Source: JABMMZ01 sp044341025
GTDB taxonomy: Bacteria; Bacteroidota; Bacteroidia; NS11-12g; UBA955
Length of the DNA stretch: 64,000 bases
Direction: 5' to 3'
Assembly: GCA_044341025.1 (NCBI GenBank)
Contig: JBIISM010000003.1
Span: 62,001 to 126,000, forward strand
Translations under genes and position numbers: made by a program
Notes under the pieces: generated by a model
Database searches by the model: none
Told to the model about the DNA's origin: nothing
Seen by the model: only the letters and a program-made list of their open reading frames with translations
Part shown: positions 1-7,948 of the stretch, piece by piece
Layout: every line of letters begins with the position of its first letter
Position numbering within the stretch: the stretch's first letter is position 1

Positions 1-276
1 AGAGATAATTGGAATATTTAGGGCTTTAGCCTTCTTAATTATCTCAGCCTTATCAGGTATGCCAGGGCTTTTAATAATTTCGTCTGCATTGAGAATTAAT
101 TCTTCAGAGTGCTTGCCTTGCTCATATGTCACATTCGCTTCATCAAGCTCTTTGCTGTATATTTCCTTTAGCATACCGCTGTCAGAAACAAAAACATCAA
201 AGCCTTGCTTAAGTGCTAAGATTCCGCATCCAGCACCGCTTTCACCCCCTCCCAATATAACAATTCTCTTTGCCAC
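1..276 (-). CDS. murD: UDP-N-acetylmuramoylalanine-D-glutamate ligase, N-terminal part (runs off window)
   Basis: Cytoplasmic Mur ligase that adds D-glutamate to UDP-MurNAc-L-Ala. Only the first 92 codons lie in the window; the gene continues beyond position 1. The product begins VAKRIVILGGGESGAGCG, with the glycine-rich nucleotide-fold loop GGGESGAG at residues 9-16 and the SPG motif at 70-72, both typical of MurD N-terminal domains. The start is a GTG at 274-276, three bases after the mraY stop codon, so it is the next gene of the dcw operon. Identity rests on these motifs plus the conserved order mraY-murD. The catalytic ATP-binding domain is not visible. Confidence 0.9.
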   Translation of the reverse strand, partial: MAKRIVILGGGESGAGCGILALKQGFDVFVSDSGMLKEIYSKELDEANVTYEQGKHSEELILNADEIIKSPGIPDKAEIIKKAKALNIPIIS

Positions 277-279
277 TAA

Positions 280-1533
280 TTATCTTAACTTTAATGTTAT
301 TATGCTCAAAACCGCGAGTAATATGCCAATAATCCAAAAGCGTGTTACAATCTTCGCTTCATGAAATCCTTTTTTCTGAAAATGGTGGTGAATAGGTGCC
401 ATTAAAAACACACGTCTACCTTCTCCATATTTATTCTTTGTGTACTTAAAATAACTTACCTGTATCATTACACTTAGATTCTCTACCAAGAAAATCCCAC
501 AAAGTATTGGAATCAATAATTCTTTGCGCACAATAATGGCTAGAGCTGCTATAACACCTCCCAACATCAGGCTACCAGTATCGCCCATAAAAACTTGAGC
601 TGGGTAACTGTTGTACCACAAAAATCCAATACAAGCACCTACAAAGGCCCCTGCAAATACAAATAATTCGCCAAGGAAAGGTATGTACATAATGTTTAAG
701 TAATCGGCCAATAATATGTTACCAGAAATGAAGGCAAACAAACCCAAGGTGGTTCCAATAATTGCAGATGTTCCTGCCGCCAAGCCATCGATTCCATCGG
801 TTATATTCGCTCCATTCGAAACCGCAGTGATGATAAAAATCACCACCAAAACATATACGATCCAAGCATACTTTGAACCCATGCCAAAGAAGTCGGAAAT
901 TTTGTGGTAATCAAATTCTGAAAACTTAAAAAACGGTATGGTTGTTTTTAATGTTTTTTTATTTTGGTAGTATATCTTTTCTCCTTGAATAATTCGGGTC
1001 GACAAATGGGTGGTATCAATATTTAATTCAGCAATTTCCTTGGCCTTATAGTGCTCAGTGACCACAACGGCAGGGTTAAAATACAGCGTTAATCCAACCA
1101 ATAATCCAACAATAATTTGCCCTAATATTTTAAAACGACCAGACAATCCTTCTTTGTCTTTTTTAAACACTTTAATGTAGTCGTCAATAAATCCAATTAA
1201 ACCCGTTAATATGGTTACGGCTATCATCAGCAACACATAAACATTGTTTAAGCGGGCCAACAACAAGGTAGGAATTAATATTGCCCCAAGCATAATTAAA
1301 CCGCCCATGGTTGGGGTGCCTTTTTTGGCTTCTTCACCTTGTAAACCTAAATCGCGAATGGTTTCAGAAACCTGCAATTTGTGCAAAGCATTTATAAGTC
1401 TTTTGCCAAATACAGCCGAAATGGTAAGCGATAAAATCATCGCCAATCCCATCCTAAAAGTCAGGTACTTCCAAACACCCAATCCCCAGATATCGGTGTG
1501 CTTGTCGAGGTATGTAAAAAAATGGTATAGCAT
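280..1533 (-). CDS. mraY: Phospho-N-acetylmuramoyl-pentapeptide transferase (lipid I synthase)
   Basis: Integral membrane enzyme transferring phospho-MurNAc-pentapeptide from UDP to undecaprenyl phosphate, giving lipid I. The 417-residue product is about 55 residues longer than the E. coli enzyme; the extra length is mostly an insert around residues 155-215, which is usual in Bacteroidota. Family motifs are present: DD at 117-118, NITDGIDG at 243-250, the FMGDTGS aspartate at 318 and the HHH cluster at 382-384. About ten hydrophobic segments are visible. ATG start; the gene sits 4 bp after murE and 3 bp before murD in the dcw operon. Confidence 0.97.
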   Translation of the reverse strand: MLYHFFTYLDKHTDIWGLGVWKYLTFRMGLAMILSLTISAVFGKRLINALHKLQVSETIRDLGLQGEEAKKGTPTMGGLIMLGAILIPTLLLARLNNVYVLLMIAVTILTGLIGFIDDYIKVFKKDKEGLSGRFKILGQIIVGLLVGLTLYFNPAVVVTEHYKAKEIAELNIDTTHLSTRIIQGEKIYYQNKKTLKTTIPFFKFSEFDYHKISDFFGMGSKYAWIVYVLVVIFIITAVSNGANITDGIDGLAAGTSAIIGTTLGLFAFISGNILLADYLNIMYIPFLGELFVFAGAFVGACIGFLWYNSYPAQVFMGDTGSLMLGGVIAALAIIVRKELLIPILCGIFLVENLSVMIQVSYFKYTKNKYGEGRRVFLMAPIHHHFQKKGFHEAKIVTRFWIIGILLAVLSIITLKLR

Positions 1534-1537
1534 CTGT

Positions 1538-2998
1538 TTAATTCTCTTTAAAAATATCGATTAATATTTGCCTGTCGTCAAATGGGTGTTTGATGCCGTT
1601 AATGTCTTGATAGGTTTCGTGTCCTTTGCCAGCCAATAAAATAATGTCTTTGGATTTGCTCAACATCACCGCCGTTTTAATGGCTTCTTTACGGTCTGTA
1701 ATTTTTAAAACCTTTTTATAATCCAACGGATCAACACCGCTCTGCATGTCTTCAATTATGGCACTTGGGTCTTCATTCCTAGGATTGTCGCTGGTAAATA
1801 TCACCTTATCACTCATGCGCGCGGCGACTTTACCCATAACTGGTCTTTTTTCTTTGTCTCTATTGCCACCGCATCCTGCAATGCTCAAAAGCTGCTCATT
1901 ACCGGTTCTTATATGTTGAATTGTGCTCAATACATTATCCAATGCATCAGGGGTATGCGCATAGTCAACAATGCCAATAATACCTTTAGGACTTCTATAC
2001 ACCTCAAATCTTCCATTTACCCGGCCTTGCTTAGACAAGTGGGTAAGTATCTCAAAACGGTCTATTCCCAGCAAGAATGCAGTGGCATAAACTGCCAATA
2101 AATTATAAGCATTGAATTTCCCAATTAGGGCAAACCAAGTTTCTTCAGATTCTATTTTTAATAATAGCCCATCAAAATCGCTCTCCAGTATTTTACAGGT
2201 AAAATCTGCTGCCGATTGCAAAGCATAGGTATACCTTGCTGCAGGAGAATTTTGCAACATAATTTGTCCGTTTCGGTCGTCTTTATTTGTTAAAGCAAAT
2301 GCATCTACAGGCAGTTGATCAAAAAACTTTTTCTTTGCTTTGATGTAGTTGTCAAACGTTCCGTGGTAATCCAGGTGGTCGTGGGTTATGTTGGTGAACG
2401 CAGCACCAGCAAAATGCAATCCGTTAATTCTTCCTTGCACCACCGCGTGGGAACTCACTTCCATAAAACAATAAGCGCAACCTGCTTGCACCATTTCATC
2501 CATCAACGCATTTAAGCGAATTGGATCGGGCGTGGTGTGGGTGCTGGTATAGGTTGTTTTTCCAATAATATATTCTACCGTACTTACAAGTCCGCAGGTA
2601 TAGCCCAAAGAGGTAAACAAATTGTACAACATGGTACAAGTGCTGGTCTTTCCATTGGTGCCTGTTACACCCACTAAAGTCAATTTATTTGATGGCAATT
2701 CATAAAATGCAGAGGCAAAATAGCCCACTGATTGTTGCACATCATCAACCAAAACATAGGTTACATTTACTTGTACATCCTTTGGCAATTCGCTACAGAC
2801 TATTACGCTAGCACCATCTGCAATCGCCTTAGGAATAAATTGATGGGCATCAATAGTTGTTCCCTTCACAGCAAAAAACATCGCATCTTCGCTTACTTGA
2901 CGCGAATCCAAAACCAAGTTCTTTACCAAAACATTGGCTGAGCCAAGTATTTCTTTAATACCTGAATATTGGGCGATATCGTTTAGGTACTTACTCAT
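1538..2998 (-). CDS. murE: UDP-MurNAc-L-Ala-D-Glu:meso-diaminopimelate ligase
   Basis: Cytoplasmic Mur ligase adding the third stem-peptide residue. The 486-residue protein has the ATP-binding loop GVTGTNGKTST at 110-120, a YIKAKKKFF segment near 218-226 that holds the lysine usually carbamylated in Mur ligases, and DNPR at 404-407. In this family DNPR marks specificity for meso-diaminopimelate rather than lysine. The ATG overlaps the ftsI stop as ATGA (2995-2998), which suggests translational coupling. Normal length for the family. Confidence 0.97.
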   Translation of the reverse strand: MSKYLNDIAQYSGIKEILGSANVLVKNLVLDSRQVSEDAMFFAVKGTTIDAHQFIPKAIADGASVIVCSELPKDVQVNVTYVLVDDVQQSVGYFASAFYELPSNKLTLVGVTGTNGKTSTCTMLYNLFTSLGYTCGLVSTVEYIIGKTTYTSTHTTPDPIRLNALMDEMVQAGCAYCFMEVSSHAVVQGRINGLHFAGAAFTNITHDHLDYHGTFDNYIKAKKKFFDQLPVDAFALTNKDDRNGQIMLQNSPAARYTYALQSAADFTCKILESDFDGLLLKIESEETWFALIGKFNAYNLLAVYATAFLLGIDRFEILTHLSKQGRVNGRFEVYRSPKGIIGIVDYAHTPDALDNVLSTIQHIRTGNEQLLSIAGCGGNRDKEKRPVMGKVAARMSDKVIFTSDNPRNEDPSAIIEDMQSGVDPLDYKKVLKITDRKEAIKTAVMLSKSKDIILLAGKGHETYQDINGIKHPFDDRQILIDIFKEN

Positions 2999-5100
2999 GG
3001 ATTTAATCTCAAATAAATAATATTACCCTTACTTGTGCGTGTACCCGCTGGGATGGATTGAAAACAAATACTTCCATATCCTTCAACGATTACTTTTACG
3101 CCGCGGTTTTCCAATAAATAGACAGCATCTTTTAGGCCCATGCCGACCACATCAGGAATCAAATTCACATCGGTGGTAATTTCTTTCAAATTCAAAGACT
3201 GCACACTTGGCGAACTTCTAACATACTCCGATTCAGCAGAACCAATAATTTGATGGCTGCTGATTCCAATATGGTTCAACACATATTTTATATCGCTTCT
3301 ATTGCCATTTTTTACTTTAGGCATTGAAGGCGCTGCCAATCGCACAATTGGTTTGTGTAAAGAAATATTGGTACTAAATACCTTATCGGCTATTTCTCTA
3401 AATACAGGACCGGCTACAGTACCTCCATAATAATCGCCTGCTCTGGGATCGTTTATAACCACTATGCAACTGTACTTCGGATTGTCTGCAGGAAAGTATC
3501 CTACAAATGAAGCCTTGTGCGCACTCTTATCATATCCATTGCTTGAAGCCTTTTGTGCAGTGCCTGTTTTACCGGCAACTTTATAGGCCAAACCTTTTAG
3601 TCTATTTCCGGTGCCATTTTCTACAACGCCTTCCAATAATTTCTTAAGCAGTTTAATGGTCTCTTCGCTACAGATTTTTTCATTTAAAATACTGGTCTCG
3701 TTCTTTTGAATGATTTTTCCAAATTCTTTTACTTCCCTAACAATGAATGGCTTTACCATCGTTCCATTATTGGCTATTGTATTGTAAACCGATAATATTT
3801 GAAGTGCACTCAATTCCATTTCATAACCAATACTCATAAATGGTAAAGATGTGGTAGAACTCCATGTTTTATCTTTGGTGTTTTTAAGTAAAGGTTTTCT
3901 AGTCGATTTGATGTCAAAAGTCAAAGGTTTGTTTAAGCCCAGATTGAAGGCATATTGTAAAAATGCTTCCGGTCTGTTTTTAAAATATTTTTGAACCGAC
4001 TTAGCAATCCCAACATTGCTAGAATTTTCGAAAGCGTATTGGAAATTTATTTTTTTATATGGAGAACGATGCGAATCCTCCATTTTCAAATCACCAAATG
4101 TGGTTGCCCCCCATTCAATATCTATGGTGTCTTCTAATTTTATACTTTTACTTTCTAATAGCGCTAAAGCACTTACTAATTTGAAGGTACTTCCTGGATC
4201 ACTAAATTCATTAACCGCATAATTCTCCGCTTCACTGCAAGTATTGTCTGCATTTCGTTTTAAATTGGCAATGGCTTTAACAGCACCCGTTTTAACTTCC
4301 ATTAAAATGGCACATCCATGTGAAGCTTGGTTGGCCAACAAACACTGCTGAAGTGCATTTTCTGCTACGTCTTGTATATTAATATCAATGGTGGTATATA
4401 CATCAAAACCATTACGAGGCTCCATTTCTGAACTGTTGTCTACTGGTTTCCAAACGCCACCATATATTCTTTGCTCTAAACGTTTGCCTACGGTTCCCGA
4501 CAGCATTGAATCGTAAGAACCTTCTAATCCAATTTTAATGCCCGATTGGTTGGTGTAACCTATGCTTCTCATCGCCAAGTAACCAAAAGGTATTTCGCGT
4601 TTAAACTTTTCAATTTTAATTAGACCACCAATTTTATCTTTATCAACTTTGAAAATTGGCCACTCCGCTAGGTCTTTAACCGTCATGTAATCTACATCCC
4701 GTTTAATTAGAAGATACCTTTCACCCTTGTTTCTGGCAGCAAGTAAATAATTGCGCCATTCTAAATTTGTTCGGTCTGTAAATTTCAAAGCCAAATTATT
4801 GGCTAATATGTCGACATTGGCATTGAAGTACTCATTGGTAATGGTCTCAACTTTGGTATCCAATCGCAATTCATATTTAGGGATGCTGGTGGCCAACAAA
4901 CTTCCATCTTCTGCATAAATATTTCCCCTTGATGCTTGAATCTCTCTCCATTTGGTGCTTTGAGCCAAACTGATGGCAGTGTATTTTCCCTTTTGAGTGA
5001 ATTGCAAATTTACTATCTGCCATATTACAGCACATGCCAAAAGGATTACCATCAAAAAGGCAATCCATGATCTGAGCAATATGGCTTTCTTTAAATTCAC
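2995..5100 (-). CDS. ftsI: Division-specific peptidoglycan transpeptidase (class B PBP) with PASTA domain
   Basis: Septal D,D-transpeptidase acting in the periplasm with FtsW. The 701-residue protein has one N-terminal membrane anchor (about residues 10-32), a PBP dimer domain and a transpeptidase domain with the three penicillin-binding motifs: S304-T-F-K307, S360-S-N362 and K511-T-G513. A single PASTA-like domain follows at about 640-701. The start codon is GTG, overlapping the ftsL stop as GTGA, and the 3' end overlaps murE as ATGA. The position between ftsL and murE supports FtsI over an elongation PBP2. Confidence 0.95.
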   Translation of the reverse strand: MNLKKAILLRSWIAFLMVILLACAVIWQIVNLQFTQKGKYTAISLAQSTKWREIQASRGNIYAEDGSLLATSIPKYELRLDTKVETITNEYFNANVDILANNLALKFTDRTNLEWRNYLLAARNKGERYLLIKRDVDYMTVKDLAEWPIFKVDKDKIGGLIKIEKFKREIPFGYLAMRSIGYTNQSGIKIGLEGSYDSMLSGTVGKRLEQRIYGGVWKPVDNSSEMEPRNGFDVYTTIDINIQDVAENALQQCLLANQASHGCAILMEVKTGAVKAIANLKRNADNTCSEAENYAVNEFSDPGSTFKLVSALALLESKSIKLEDTIDIEWGATTFGDLKMEDSHRSPYKKINFQYAFENSSNVGIAKSVQKYFKNRPEAFLQYAFNLGLNKPLTFDIKSTRKPLLKNTKDKTWSSTTSLPFMSIGYEMELSALQILSVYNTIANNGTMVKPFIVREVKEFGKIIQKNETSILNEKICSEETIKLLKKLLEGVVENGTGNRLKGLAYKVAGKTGTAQKASSNGYDKSAHKASFVGYFPADNPKYSCIVVINDPRAGDYYGGTVAGPVFREIADKVFSTNISLHKPIVRLAAPSMPKVKNGNRSDIKYVLNHIGISSHQIIGSAESEYVRSSPSVQSLNLKEITTDVNLIPDVVGMGLKDAVYLLENRGVKVIVEGYGSICFQSIPAGTRTSKGNIIYLRLNP

Positions 5101-5483
5101 TTTTTAACGTCTTTCTCTATAATCAATGGCGGGGTGCGCAATTCTTTAATTTCATCGGTACTGAGGCGCTTGGCTACACTGCTTTGATTGCTTTGTTTCA
5201 TCAAACTACTTTTTACACTGATGTACTCAGAACGCAATTCAGTTAATTCGTTTTTTAATTCTTCTTTCTCTCTTAAACTCTTTACATGAAAATGAGAAAG
5301 TGCTATATAAACCACAATAATTCCAACCGCCATAAATATGGGTGGCATCAATTTACTCAAATTATCTTTATCGATAAAAAAGGTGAAATCACTGGCTTTT
5401 TTAAGCATTTCATCAGCCTGCTCGTTCGCAGGACTTGCTTGGCCTTTTTCAGGATTGATGGTATTGGGCTTAAACTGGTTCAA
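5097..5483 (-). CDS. ftsL: FtsL-like cell division protein
   Basis: Small bitopic membrane protein of 128 residues: a cytoplasmic N-terminal tail of about 45 residues, one transmembrane helix at roughly 48-66, then a charged heptad-like stretch (about 68-105) expected to form a periplasmic coiled coil. FtsL joins FtsB/DivIC and FtsQ and helps activate FtsWI. Sequence identity in this family is low, so the call rests on topology and on the rsmH-ftsL-ftsI position. The start appears to be a TTG that overlaps the rsmH stop as TTGA, the same coupling geometry as the ATGA and GTGA junctions downstream. Confidence 0.8.
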   Translation of the reverse strand: MNQFKPNTINPEKGQASPANEQADEMLKKASDFTFFIDKDNLSKLMPPIFMAVGIIVVYIALSHFHVKSLREKEELKNELTELRSEYISVKSSLMKQSNQSSVAKRLSTDEIKELRTPPLIIEKDVKK

Positions 5484-6388
5484 ATCTTTTCTGCTATTCT
5501 TAATTTTGCACTTCTCGACCTTCTATTTCTATCTATTTCTTCACCGCTAGGAATGATTGGCTTTTTAGTAAGAGATTTGAATAATTCTGTTTTATTTCCG
5601 AAAAAATCCTTCTCAACCTCCCCTGCTACATTTCCAGAATTGATAAAGTTTTTTACCATTCTGTCTTCCAATGAATGGTAACTCATTACCACCAAACGCC
5701 CACCTTTTTCTAAGACAGCAGCTGAATTTTCTAATAAGCTTTCTAAAGCTTTCATCTCTTCATTAACTTCTATGCGCAATGCCTGAAAAACCTGCGATAA
5801 GTATTTACTTTCTTCCTTGCCAGGTATGCAATTGCGTATTGCATCTTTAAATTCATCGATGGTGGTGACTGGGTTAATTTTGCGCTTTGCGATGATCAAC
5901 AAAACCAATTTATACGCATTCCTTACCTCGCCATAAGTATTAAATACCCTTAGCAATTCTTTTTCAGAGTAAGTGTTCACTACATCGCTGGCTTTAAGTC
6001 CAGATTTACGGTCCATACGCATGTCCAAGTCACCCCCTAATCGGTGCGCAAAACCTTTATCCGCCTCGTTTATCTGATGAGATGAAATACCCAAATCAGC
6101 CAATATACCGTCAACTGGAACCGCTTTTAAATACTGTAAAAATTGTTTGATGTATTTAAAGTTGTGGTTTATAAACACCAAGCGTTCGTCGTCGGGCAAA
6201 TTCCCAAGCGCATCCAAATCCTGATCAAATGCATACAACTTTCCTTTGGGGCCAAGATGCTTTAAAATTTCTTTTGAATGACCACCACCACCAAAGGTTA
6301 CATCCACGTAAAGACCGTCTTCTTTTATTTTAAGACCCTGAATGCACTCATTCAACATCACTGGCAAATGGTAGACTTCAGTTGTCAT
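5480..6388 (-). CDS. rsmH: 16S rRNA (cytosine(1402)-N4)-methyltransferase
   Basis: SAM-dependent methyltransferase that modifies C1402 in the decoding centre of 16S rRNA. The 302-residue product has the SAM-binding segment VDVTFGGGGHSKEIL near the N-terminus, the ADLGISSHQI block, and the C-terminal signature around RSRSAKLRIAEKI. Length and motifs are typical of RsmH (MraW). The ATG lies inside the end of mraZ (11-bp overlap), and the 3' end is coupled to ftsL, so it is the second gene of the dcw operon. Confidence 0.96.
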   Translation of the reverse strand: MTTEVYHLPVMLNECIQGLKIKEDGLYVDVTFGGGGHSKEILKHLGPKGKLYAFDQDLDALGNLPDDERLVFINHNFKYIKQFLQYLKAVPVDGILADLGISSHQINEADKGFAHRLGGDLDMRMDRKSGLKASDVVNTYSEKELLRVFNTYGEVRNAYKLVLLIIAKRKINPVTTIDEFKDAIRNCIPGKEESKYLSQVFQALRIEVNEEMKALESLLENSAAVLEKGGRLVVMSYHSLEDRMVKNFINSGNVAGEVEKDFFGNKTELFKSLTKKPIIPSGEEIDRNRRSRSAKLRIAEKI

Positions 6389-6866
6389 TGTTGTCGTTTT
6401 TTAAAGGGTTTTGCACAGGTGGATTATCCCCCATTAACTCTTCAGCCATCCTTGAGAATTCTTGGTCGTCGAACTTCAATTCTTCTTCGTAATGTTTCTT
6501 ATCCCATATCTCTATTTTGTGGTTGTAACACGATACAATCACATCGCCTTTCAAAGAAGCATATTCAATCAAATTGTTTGGAATGTTAATCCTGCTACTG
6601 GTATCTATGGGAACGATGTTGGCACCATTGTTAAACTGGCGGATAAACTTTCTGGCGGTTCGGTTAAAATCATTTAGAACCTGCAACTTTTCTGTTTCCA
6701 TCGACCAATCGGCAGACGTGTATAAAACCAAACACTTTTCAAAACCTCGGTTGATCACCATTGCTTTGGCTTCTTTGTCTGGAATTTGCAAACGCAGCTT
6801 CGCCGGCAAGATAATTCTACCCTTGCTGTCAATTTTGCATTCAAACTCTCCGATAAACCGTGCCAT
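6378..6866 (-). CDS. mraZ: Transcriptional regulator MraZ
   Basis: DNA-binding regulator of the dcw cluster made of two AbrB/SpoVT-like half-domains. The 162-residue protein contains the paired signatures DSKGRIILPAKLR and DTSSRINIPNNLIEYA. In characterised bacteria MraZ binds direct repeats in its own promoter and tunes division genes. Here it is the first gene of the operon and is preceded by three regularly spaced boxes (6907-6931), consistent with autoregulation. ATG start at 6864-6866; the upstream region carries no convincing gene on this strand. Confidence 0.95.
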   Translation of the reverse strand: MARFIGEFECKIDSKGRIILPAKLRLQIPDKEAKAMVINRGFEKCLVLYTSADWSMETEKLQVLNDFNRTARKFIRQFNNGANIVPIDTSSRINIPNNLIEYASLKGDVIVSCYNHKIEIWDKKHYEEELKFDDQEFSRMAEELMGDNPPVQNPLKNDNNDN

Positions 6867-6906
6867 TTAGATTCTGTAAATAATTTTGTAAAATAAAATC
6901 AAAAAA

Positions 6907-6931
6907 TCCACTTTTCTCCACTTTTCTCCAC
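6907..6931 (-). promoter_or_regulatory. MraZ box array (three direct repeats)
   Basis: On the minus strand the motif GTGGA occurs three times with exact 10-bp spacing (cores at 6927-6931, 6917-6921 and 6907-6911), separated by GAAAA. Known MraZ operators are TGGGN repeats at 10-bp spacing; the TGGAG variant here has the same phasing. It ends 40 bp before the mraZ ATG. Confidence 0.75.
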
Positions 6932-7059
6932 TTTGTTGATAATTATTTTTTAATTGATATGCAAATACTTGTAATTCAGTTGATTGAATCCAATTTTTTT
7001 GGACCTCATTTTTGGCTCGTTTTATTTCCGTAGGGCTAAAAAACCGCCCTTTCTGGCTG

Positions 7060-7067
7060 TATTTTTG
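7060..7067 (+). promoter_or_regulatory. -7 promoter element TATTTTTG
   Basis: Exact match to the Bacteroidota -7 consensus TAnnTTTG, four bases upstream of the ATG of the mini-ORF at 7072. No TTG box is found at the expected distance upstream, so this is a partial promoter match. Confidence 0.35.
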
Positions 7068-7071
7068 TGGA

Positions 7072-7161
7072 ATGAAAAAAATTCTGTATGTTATTCTAGT
7101 ACTGTCTTTTATTGAAAAATTACCAGCGCAAGGTTGCATCGATGCAGGAAACCTGAACTAA
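7072..7161 (+). CDS. Possible 29-residue secreted peptide or truncated signal-peptide gene
   Basis: A short frame with an N-terminal MKK, a hydrophobic core (ILYVILVLSF) and an LPAQGC segment resembling a signal-peptide cleavage or lipobox site, ending seven residues later at TAA. A TATTTTTG promoter element lies just upstream. It is divergent from mraZ. It may be the 5' remnant of a lost exported-protein gene rather than a working peptide. No homologue is recognised. Confidence 0.25.
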   Translation: MKKILYVILVLSFIEKLPAQGCIDAGNLN

Positions 7162-7217
7162 AGGATAGATTATCCTCTTATAAGATAATTAAAAGCCATT
7201 TGTGACAAAAATATGAC

Positions 7218-7249
7218 TTGATACTTTGAGGAATATTTGATTAAATTTG
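7218..7249 (+). promoter_or_regulatory. Promoter for the DUF4160-like gene
   Basis: TTG at 7218-7220, a 21-bp spacer and TAAATTTG at 7242-7249 match the Bacteroidota -33/-7 consensus. The ATG follows at 7269, giving a leader of roughly 10-15 nt. Confidence 0.6.
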
Positions 7250-7268
7250 TTGGCCTTTCGCCACACCC

Positions 7269-7568
7269 ATGAAACCAATATATGATTACTACGGACTAAT
7301 CATCAGTTTTAAAAAAGAAGACAGCTTACCTATTCTGCTTATGGCTAATAGAGGCAACTTCTGTAGCACTTTCAGCATTGGGTTTTCAGATGGTTTAATG
7401 GATGCGCCAAAACACATAAAAGGCGAAAATGAACTTGATACCGCAGACTTCAAGACGTTTACAACATTAATCGAAAACAACAGCAGCGAAATCATCAAAC
7501 TTTGGCTCGACATCTTCCTTTACGGCAAAGACCATGAAGTGGAGCTGATTAAGACAAAATTGGTTTAA
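7269..7568 (+). CDS. DUF4160-like hypothetical protein
   Basis: Small 99-residue soluble protein. The start (IYDYYGLIISFKKED) and the C-terminal helix with a conserved-looking tryptophan (SSEIIKLWLDIF) resemble DUF4160, a family often found next to DUF2442 or other toxin-antitoxin-like genes. The function is not established. It is followed 70 bp later by an antitoxin gene, so the two could belong to the same accessory island. A good promoter lies directly upstream. The family assignment is by eye and tentative. Confidence 0.55.
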   Translation: MKPIYDYYGLIISFKKEDSLPILLMANRGNFCSTFSIGFSDGLMDAPKHIKGENELDTADFKTFTTLIENNSSEIIKLWLDIFLYGKDHEVELIKTKLV

Positions 7569-7638
7569 TATTTGAATTAAATAGCCTAAACTTGAATTTA
7601 AATTGAGCTTAAAAATACCTCTAAAATAAAATCTAACA

Positions 7639-7848
7639 ATGAAAGTGATTATTGATATCCCAGATAACGAAGCAGGCTTCGGATTGAAAGTATTAAAAAG
7701 CCTTTCTTTTGTTAAAAAAGCCAAACCAATGAGCCTTTCAGGGGAAGAACTATTAAAGGACCTAAAAGATGCAGCGAAAGATGTGCGCTTGCATAAACAA
7801 GGCAAGTTAAAATTAAAAACCGCGCAAGAATTACTGAATGAGTTATAG
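7639..7848 (+). CDS. Type II antitoxin (RelE/ParE-partner family)
   Basis: A 69-residue protein starting MKVIIDIPDNEAGFGLKVLK and ending with a basic helix and TAQELLNEL. This matches small antitoxins widespread in Bacteroidota that precede RelE/ParE-type toxins; they bind and neutralise the toxin and usually autorepress. The stop codon overlaps the ATG of the next frame (7838), the normal layout for such pairs. Here the toxin is truncated, so this antitoxin is an orphan at this locus. The function is inferred from the family and the gene arrangement. Confidence 0.7.
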   Translation: MKVIIDIPDNEAGFGLKVLKSLSFVKKAKPMSLSGEELLKDLKDAAKDVRLHKQGKLKLKTAQELLNEL

Positions 7849-7948
7849 GATAATTCCAACTCATAGGTTTGAGAAAGAAATCAAAAGGTTAAACATGTTG
7901 TTGGAGTGCTCGCAAGTTCTAGAGAACACTACACTTCGTTTCGCTTAG
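7838..7948 (+). pseudogene. RelE/ParE-family toxin, truncated by a repeat element
   Basis: The frame begins with MSYRIIPTHRFEKEIKRL, which matches the N-terminus of RelE/ParE-type toxins paired with this antitoxin family; intact members are about 100 residues. After 18 codons the sequence runs into the repeat element at 7894 and stops at TAG 7946-7948, leaving 36 residues, of which about half are repeat-derived. The rest of the toxin (core strands and catalytic basic residues) was not found in the following 600 bp in any frame. It is very likely inactive. Confidence 0.75.

Noticed and set aside
6867..7139. 90-codon minus-strand frame upstream of mraZ
   Set aside because: It covers the MraZ boxes and runs into the mraZ start; the composition looks like translated regulatory DNA and no domain is recognisable.
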